Shown here: positions 57,452 through 64,000 of the stretch, piece by piece
Layout: each line of letters starts with the position of its first letter
Numbering within the stretch: the stretch's first letter is position 1
Assembly: GCA_963678675.1 (NCBI GenBank)
Contig: OY783193.1
Location: 14,206,208 to 14,270,207 of the forward strand
DNA: 64,000 nt
Direction of reading: 5' to 3'
DNA from: Xiphydria camelus
Taxonomy: Eukaryota > Arthropoda > Insecta > Hymenoptera > Xiphydriidae
The notes under the pieces: generated by a model
What the model saw: the letters and a program-made list of their open reading frames with translations, nothing else
The model's database searches: none
What the model was told of the DNA's origin: nothing
Made by a program: the position numbers and the translations under genes

Positions 57452-58346
57452 TGGACGTCGTGGGATGGAAAAAATTCCTTATGGGGACAGTCAACGTGTT
57501 AAACAATTACTGAGTATCAGATAAAGGAATTCTTTTAAAAATAAAGTGTCAGCATCTTATGTCATGATTTAATTATTTTGTAGATTGTGTATAATCGTTA
57601 GAAAAAGAATATTTTTTCGTAATTACAGAGTGATTAGCAGTGGGAATAATACAATGTGTTTGAAGTGTATGGGGAACAGCTTTCGCACACAAGAATCGTT
57701 CAGTTAAAAAGTTCTTTGCATGGAAATACTTTGAGGATTCACAGTACTTTACAGTGATATTCGGCATATTTCCTGGTGAATTAGCGAAATTATACAAATC
57801 AAGGGGACTCAAAATTTGCTCTTCAGCCGAACGCTGTAGACTAGCTCTTGCTACCAAGCTTAACTGTTCCGCCAATTCCATCTCATGGTCCCTTGCCATG
57901 AGCTGTCGCAAAAAATGCCACTCATGCCATTCACCAGGAAATATGCCGAATATCACTGTAAAGTACTGTGAATCCTCAAAATATTTCCATGCAAAGAAGT
58001 TTTTAACTGAACGATTCTTGTGTGCGCAAGCTGTTCCTCATACACTTCAAACACATTGTATTATTCCCACTGCTAATCACTCTGTAGTTACGACAAAATA
58101 TTCTTTTTCTAACGATTAAACAGTCTACAAAATAATTAAATAAAAAAATTATGACATAAGAGGCTGACACTTTATTTTTATAAGAATTCCTTTTTATGAT
58201 ACTCAGTAATTGTTTAACATGTTGACTGTCCCCATAAGGAATCTTTTCCATCCCACGACGTTAAAAAATGAATCACATAAATGTCTCATGGACGTAGAGC
58301 GACGTTTCTGTATGAATCATATGTGACTCATGGGACAGTCAACGTG
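57452..58346. mobile_element. Foldback with a piggyBac-like right end
   Basis: Arms 57452-57777 and about 57939-58268 are inverted (GACGTCGTGGGATGGAAAA, GGTGAATTAG/CATTCACCAGG). The right terminus reads TTAA then CACGTTGACTGTCCCATGAG inwards, piggyBac-like; the matching left terminus is missing or decayed. An internal GACAGTCAACGTGTTAA copy lies at 57486 and an inverted one near 58220. The ~160-base loop is coding-like. Confidence 0.75.
57573..57956 (-). pseudogene. Coding-like loop of the foldback
   Basis: The minus frame (127 codons) includes HEWHFLRQLMARDHEMELAE and QLSLVARASLQRSAEEQILS in the unique loop (57778-57938), an amphipathic, Glu-rich stretch. The rest reads an arm and is mirrored on the other side. 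The loop may be a fragment of a transposase or a captured gene; it is not recognised. Confidence 0.35.
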
Positions 58347-59601
58347 TTAATATAAAATGAACCAATGCTCATCCAAACTTCGTTTCGGGCTCACTATTTT
58401 CTTAATACACCAAGGAATCCATGGTTAAAATTTCGTTAAATACAAAAATGGCGTATTTCAGATAATTAAATATTTGTAAAATAAACTATTTTTTCTCATA
58501 TTATTCGATTGTTTAGAAATTATATCAATTTTTTTCTACTAAGTTCAGGTTGTAAAGAGCATTTTTTGTATAAGGAATTTTTTTCTTAGAGTTCATTTTA
58601 GTAGGAGAAAATTGGGAATAAATTTCACAAGATTAGAAAATATGGGAAATTTCAATAAATGATAGGACAAGAACGCAATGTTGGATTAAAAAGAAATTTG
58701 AGAATTTATTATAAATGGTAAAGTACTACATAAAAAAAATTACAACAAAATCTGTGACTCAAAGGTCGGCGGAATTTAAATTTGATGTGGAATCGCCCAT
58801 ATGTAGACAGAATATTCATGCACGGAAACGTAATAAAATATCGTCATACTTTGACATATATCCTTCTCAGGTTCTCTAAGATATTACCACATTTTGTTAC
58901 ATTTTTACAAGACTAAGTTGGATACTTCAATGTATGCGTATATGATCGGATGCGGACAAAAATGAGGGTGGAATGACGAGCATTGGATACCTGAATGGTA
59001 CTATATAGTGCCAATTCAAAAATATTGCCATTTGGAATAACATTTGAAGGGTCCAGTGGAAAAACGATGAGGTTCCATTTTTTTCAAAATCGATATTTTA
59101 GCGGCATCTGTTAGCTTGTAATATGAAATACCAACATACCAAACCTTACAGGGGACAAATAATGAGATTCCACTAAAAACTGTGGTTGAAAATAGGCGAC
59201 ACAGTGGACTCTCGCATAGTAAACACAAATATGATGTTGCGTATATTTCAAAGGAATGCCAATTCGCTGTATCTCGAAGAGTGGCAATTGGCTATATCGC
59301 AAATAATCTAAAATTATTTTAAAATATGTAATATCGTAATAGTGTCTGTTATATGAAAGAAAAGAAATGCGATATTCTATATGATAATATTTTCATCCTC
59401 CCTCCCTTGGTCATTTCACTCTCACCTTTTTCCGTGCATTTGTACGGCGATCTTTATTATATCATTATAAGCTGATTATTATAAGCTGATTATTATAAGC
59501 TGATTATTATTTAAATTATTATCCACGGTTGAACCTGACGATTAGAGATGAAAATGCAATCATGTATACGCTCAATCCACTAGCCACATCACGCTATTAT
59601 A
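58347..59601. other. AT-rich DNA without recognised genes
   Basis: No transposon ends are identified. Frames at 59016-59302 (minus) are not recognised. Confidence 0.45.
59464..59512. repeat. Short tandem repeat ATAAGCTGATTATT
   Basis: Three copies of a ~15-base unit ATAAGCTGATTATT(A) in direct order. Confidence 0.9.
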
Positions 59602-60002
59602 CAGTATGTCCCGTGGATAATGCAAGTATTTGAATTTCCCTGATATTTGACTTTGGTAGTGCTTGGAACGGTGCTGTAGTTAGAGTTGGCTTCAGAAGAG
59701 TGCGCTGCGTTCTTACGAGCCGTGTTTCGAGAGCGAAAAGTGTAAAACGTCTGATTTCCCGGGAACTGTCAATTCGGGAGATCGAAGAGTCTAACCTCGA
59801 AATTAACTGAATTTGTAAATAATGGTAAATAATGTGTAGAAATGATGAGAAATAATCATACAGGTTTCGCGGAAACACGGCTCGTAAGAACGCAACGCAC
59901 TCTTCTGAAGCCAACTCTAACTACAGCACCGTTCCAAGCACTACCAAAGTCAAATGTGGGGGAAATTCAAATACTTGCGTTTTATATCCACGGGACAGAC
60001 TG
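59602..60002. mobile_element. Foldback MITE sharing F2 sequence
   Basis: TA-bordered ends CAGTATGTCCCGTGGATAA and (reverse) CAGTCTGTCCCGTGGATAT. Arms 59602-59740 and 59868-60002 are inverted and contain GAGTGCGCTGCGTTCTTACG, the F2 block of the composite elements. The loop carries AACTGTCAATTCGGGAGATC and GAGAAATAATCATACAGGTT, matching the ends of module C. This links the composite elements to a bona fide TA MITE. Confidence 0.9.
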
Positions 60003-60092
60003 TATATATAGAGTGGGCTCTTTATTTCCCCCATATTGTTTATTTTTATAACTTTCTGAACTGATTAAGAATTAAATTTTTTTATTTTAAAG

Positions 60093-60345
60093 CTAAGAAC
60101 CTACCATGTAAAAAGATATGAAAGCGGTTGCAAAAAATTTGGTGTCAACACATCCATTGGTGTTAGATTTGAAAACCTGGAAGTATTCAATGAGTGCCAG
60201 AGCTCTTGCAGAACACTCAGGAAAATAGACTTCCGACAAATTTTGAACTTGTGCAGCCCGATGCAGCGATGCACCATCTTGTATAAAAACAAGTTGGTTA
60301 AAATTTGGCATTCACCTAAACACCGGGAGTACCAGATTTTTTTTA
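60093..60345 (-). pseudogene. Tc1/mariner-type transposase scrap
   Basis: The minus frame contains QLVFIQDGASLHRAAQVQNL, matching the F-x-QDGA-P-H motif around the second catalytic aspartate of IS630/Tc1/mariner transposases. A shifted frame continues with SNLTPMDVL, matching the SPDLTPMDFF motif before the third catalytic acid. At least one frameshift separates them. Only about 80 codons are recognisable; no element ends are assigned. Confidence 0.7.
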
Positions 60346-60579
60346 TCAAAGCTACTTTCTCTAAAATAAAAAATTGTGTTGAGACCGAATTCCTTGTAAT
60401 CGCTTTTATATTTTCTTGCACAGCAGATTCTAAGCTTCAAAATAAAAAATTAAAATTAAAAATTGGTTCAGGCAAACAAAAGTTGGAAATAAAACGGTAC
60501 ACATACCAAATGGTATACCAGTTATAATTTTCAACTCGCCAACGTAACTTGCCATGTAACGGTGTATTACATTTCTATA
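60346..60579. other. Low-complexity AT-rich spacer
   Basis: Lysine-rich reading of A-rich DNA; probably the flank of the transposase scrap. No ends found. Confidence 0.4.
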
Positions 60580-61660
60580 ACTATGCAAGCGTTGTTTCCA
60601 GAACACATTGCATTACGAATGATTCCGAACATCGCGCACAGATATGTTCAGTCCGAGCGTAACGGCGAGTGCAAGCAAAAAGGACGAAAGACAATAGTTC
60701 TTCCCGCAGCAAACTCTGCTGTGCGAACGACGAGGACTGCCGCGTGTTTGCCGAGAGCGAGGGCAAACTCGCGAGCTGGACATTTTCCACTCAATCTGCT
60801 GGCCAATAGCTCGAGCGACTCCGTCGGCGAGAGAGACGGAAAAATCCACGAAGAGAGACAGAGAGAGTAAAAAGAAGGTGAAGTTGGATCTGAGATGGGG
60901 CGACGTTTATATTCGCGAAACGGCAGAGGAGAACGCTCAACTGCCCGGCCGATCGTGAGGAAAGGAAGGTTATGCTTATATTCGTCGAGATTTCACCGTC
61001 CGGCTCCGCTAAACTGGATTTCGGGCTCCGCCGCACGATGGGACGCCAGAGTGCCTCGGGAAGCGTTCCACGCTGACCGGCGATGCCAATAAGAAGAATA
61101 ATGATCGCGCACCGCGCGAGCCCGCGTCTCTCGTGCCAGAACGGAACAATCGTGCACGCGTAGCGTGATCTATCGGACGTGGCCACGACACTCTGACGAA
61201 GGAGGCCCGGCTCCAGCGCGCGGAATTTGTTTCGAATGCTGTGCGTCGCCAGCGGCGGAGTATACGAACGTATAAATCACACGGCGAACTTTAATTGCTC
61301 GTTCCACGAAACTCGCGCGGAAACGGCGCGCAGGCTGAGTCTCGATGGGGGGAGTATTGTACGTTCTGTTCTGCGAAACGACGTGATTCGTATATACCGC
61401 ATCATGTCGACGATACAGCGAGTCGAGATTCACGATTCCCAAGTAGAGAGTCTATACGGGGCTGGGGGAAACTTCGCTCGCGGTTTCGATGGAATTCGCA
61501 TGAAATCGAAAATAAAGGACGCGTATTCTTCGTCGTCGATCAATATTGGTTCGAGAGAACGAGCCAATTCCTCTCAGAGTTTGTGAGTACCGTCACCCAA
61601 AGCGGGTCGATCAGAATCATTTTGACGCTAGGTATACATATCTCACCCAATAGTTAGTCT
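60580..61660. other. CpG-rich island, possible promoter or 5' exon
   Basis: About 1 kb of GC-rich, CpG-rich DNA with many overlapping frames on both strands (60562-60870, 60791-61186, 61227-61657). None is recognisable, and the overlap argues that most are shadows. Such islands in AT-rich insect DNA often mark promoters or 5' exons, which is an inference here. Confidence 0.35.
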
Positions 61661-61911
61661 AGTATTGCTCTCTATGATAGCAATATTTCGTAGCTAACAG
61701 TAACTAAATATAAGGTAGTTATAGAAATATAGCTGTCACAGCTGAACAATCCATTTGTACGATACATATTTTTTCTCCAGTTAGTTGAACATTTAACGCG
61801 TTTCGTTTGGTTTTAAAGATAGCCTAGCGGGATTCAAAATATGAGGGTTTTCTCAATTTCTACAATCAAAATTCAATAATAAATAATCAGTACAGCTTTT
61901 TTGAACAGTTA

Positions 61912-62130
61912 AGCCGAGAAAAATAATTAGGTTAAAATGAAAAAAACGCATCTAGTTAAATACGTTTAGTTATTCTAACCAAAACACTGGTCAGTTAAAC
62001 TATATATTTAGTTATTCTAACCAAAAAATGGTCAGTTTAACTAAACAGGTGAAGGATCCATATTTTACCAGACAGTTCGATCATCGTCTCTAAGATTTTG
62101 GTTAAATTGACCAAATTATTTTTCTCAGTG
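61912..62130. mobile_element. CACTGAGAAAA-family MITE
   Basis: Right end TTTTTCTCAGTG followed by TA; left end GCCGAGAAAAATAATTAGGT after TA. Interior TTAGTTATTCTAACCAAAA is repeated twice. Relative of 18007-18274. Confidence 0.8.
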
Positions 62131-62134
62131 TAAG

Positions 62135-62357
62135 TATAGTATAGAAATGGGATAAACGCCCCAGTTCCTGTTTAACTTTGAACGTAATTATCTCAAAATG
62201 CGGTAGGGATAAATAAAAAACAAAAAACAGCCTTCTTATAGTAGAAACATTTTTCATTTAAACTCCTTCTCAATATCTCAAATTGTTTTCAAGATAATCG
62301 ACCTTGAACTTGCACTTCAACTGTGGCATTTATTCCACTTTAGCCTACTTTCTATTA
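62135..62357. mobile_element. MITE with TGGGATAAACGCC ends
   Basis: ATAGAAATGGGATAAACGCC on the left is mirrored by GGCATTTATTCCACTTTAGC..TTTCTAT on the right. A left-half relative with GTGGGATAAACGC lies at 47235. Confidence 0.6.
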
Positions 62358-62733
62358 TGACGTGACACGTTAACAAAAACAAAAGCTGCAAATATTAGAA
62401 AAACGAGATGAAAAATTGCATCACCTCAGCATTCCCAGTTTGTGAGAGACGCGTATTACCGCACGATACACGCACGCACGTACGTGCGATCGCGCGCTAA
62501 CAAGGTGCGAATAAATGAGAGAAGTTCAACAGAACTAGCCAACATTGTTACCATTCGTCGTTCCTCGCGCGAGTTTCCAGCGCAAGCAGATACGACAAAA
62601 GGAGCTTTGTGCCTCGGAGGACGCGAAACGTGAAAGCCTCTCCGCGCGAGACACGCGTGAATTCCTCCTCGGTATTAGTTTCCGGAAATTAAAAGCTTTT
62701 CTACGACGGGAACCGTGGATACGCGCTTATAAT

Positions 62734-63119
62734 GTAAAACGGGGTGAGTTGGAATAAGGGGTTGCGGTTGTCCGTGTTTCGTTCGTCCAATGTCTGGGTC
62801 GTTATTCAATTACTACTTCGATAGAACGAGACATCAATGTGTCTCTATTAAGTCGTTAATTCCTCCTAAATGCAATTATATGAAAGTCGTGTTCCATTGT
62901 AACCGCTTACCACGTTTGAAATAATATAATTATGTGATAAAGAAAACTTGAAGAAAAGCACGAAGTACAGAGCTAGAAAAAATAGAATAAGCAAATCTAT
63001 AGAGTAAAACGGGGTGAGATGTGCATCGAGGCACATTGATGCCTCGTTCTATCGAAGTAGTAATTGCATAACGATTCAGACATTGGTCGAACGAAATACG
63101 GACAACACTGCAACCCCTT
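62734..63119. repeat. Inverted repeat with GTAAAACGGGGTGAG starts
   Basis: Arms 62757-62843 and 63036-63119 are inverted (GGGGTTGC..GTTGTCCGT, CCAATGTCTG, ACTACTTCGATAGAACGAG). GTAAAACGGGGTGAG occurs in direct orientation before each (62734 and 63004). Probably a foldback element or two inverted MITE copies. Confidence 0.8.
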
Positions 63120-64000
63120 CAACCGCAGCTTTTCCTGGAGAGGAGGCGAATTTAAGTCGCCTTTGCCGCGCATCCTACATTTTATCGATGCGAGGTGAAG
63201 GCAGGGCGAGGGAAAAAGGAAATAAATCGCGAGCAGAAATCTCGTCGTTCCGCTATGGACAATGCCGCGCCCGCCACCCTCTCCGCTCTCGACCAACGTG
63301 CGGAGCGAATCGAGTCGACGGGACTTAACGAGGCCAATCTGTGGGAATTCCTAGAAATCCCGAGGTATTCCGGAAAATCAGGCGCATTACTTTTAATGCG
63401 CGAGGAAGGAATTGACTTTTCGCTAAGGACGAACTAATCCCGACTTATCTCGGCTTATGCGGTAGAGGCTATGAACATTTTCCGAAATGGCTAAGACGAG
63501 ATTTCATGGCGTTGGTGTTAATTAATTGGCATCGGCTCGAAGTCGCGTATATGGGCAGCTTCACGCGAAGAGTGCAGGTTTTTCTTAATAACACCCTTAT
63601 CGCGATTTGGAATTTGTTCCGCAATTTTTGGTTTATATCTCGGAATTTCGGAAAAGGGTTTTTTTTTAAAAAGTGTCGATCCTCTAGAAAATTCTGTTAT
63701 ATTTAAATTTGAACAGTTCTCGAGACACACTAATATCGTAATTTTAATATAAGTATTTCATTCTGAGTATTCCAATAATGAACATAAAATATAAATCAAA
63801 TATTTAAAAAAGTTAGGTATTTTCCTTTTCTTCATTATGAAATATCTCAAAATTTAAATTGGAATTCTTCAGTTCGATATCGTTGAAAATGAAGTTTATT
63901 ACATCCTGTCTGTGATGAAAGGGTAATAAAATTATAATCGAAGAGTATTTATTTCAGCAAGATGATTGAAAGCCTGCCGTGTTAAGCTTTCTAAGTCCCA
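63120..64000. other. Unassigned DNA at the right edge
   Basis: 63120-63460 is GC-rich with overlapping plus frames (63014-63328, 63195-63437) that are not recognised; the remainder is AT-rich. No repeat ends seen. Confidence 0.35.

Overview
This is a stretch of eukaryotic nuclear DNA, almost certainly from an insect. It is AT-rich and gene-poor, shows intron-style splice signals, and is crowded with DNA transposons typical of insects: TTAA-flanked piggyBac-type elements, a mariner, and many TA-flanked MITEs. Some features suggest Hymenoptera (many CAGGGTG-type and CACTGAGAAAA-type MITEs, CpG-rich islands in AT-rich DNA), but that is an impression. No complete host gene can be recognised. Almost every open reading frame is either a shadow or a piece of a decayed mobile element.

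Layout. 1-1726 is a pure (AG)n / GTGAGAGA array. 3.5-5.6 kb is a nest: a TA MITE split by a poly-C repeat, which is itself hit by a 1,437-bp piggyBac-type element carrying a broken transposase. 6.7-21.6 kb holds at least nine MITE or foldback elements separated by anonymous AT-rich DNA and two short GC-rich islands. 21.8-32.2 kb and 41.1-46.2 kb are the most unusual parts. Each contains a set of long palindromes and direct modules in broadly the same order, as if one composite element of at least 5 kb were present twice in the same orientation. The modules carry short stretches that look like captured or ancestral exons (open frame, AG before, GT after), three copies of one coding segment, a THAP zinc-finger fragment, and a large hairpin whose two arms are tRNA-like pol III units and whose loop encodes a transposase-like zinc tail.

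49-60 kb contains a deleted mariner (50,247-51,078), a TTAA element with a cysteine-rich ORF (52,593-53,455), a foldback with nested smaller elements (53.9-55.2 kb), a foldback with a piggyBac-like end (57.45-58.35 kb) and a Tc1/mariner-type transposase scrap (60.1-60.3 kb). 60.6-61.7 and 62.4-63.5 kb are GC-rich, CpG-rich segments that could be promoters or 5' exons of unidentified genes.

What the elements do together: none appears able to move by itself. The non-autonomous elements would depend on transposases encoded elsewhere. The abundance of long inverted repeats means transcription through this window would yield many hairpin RNAs.
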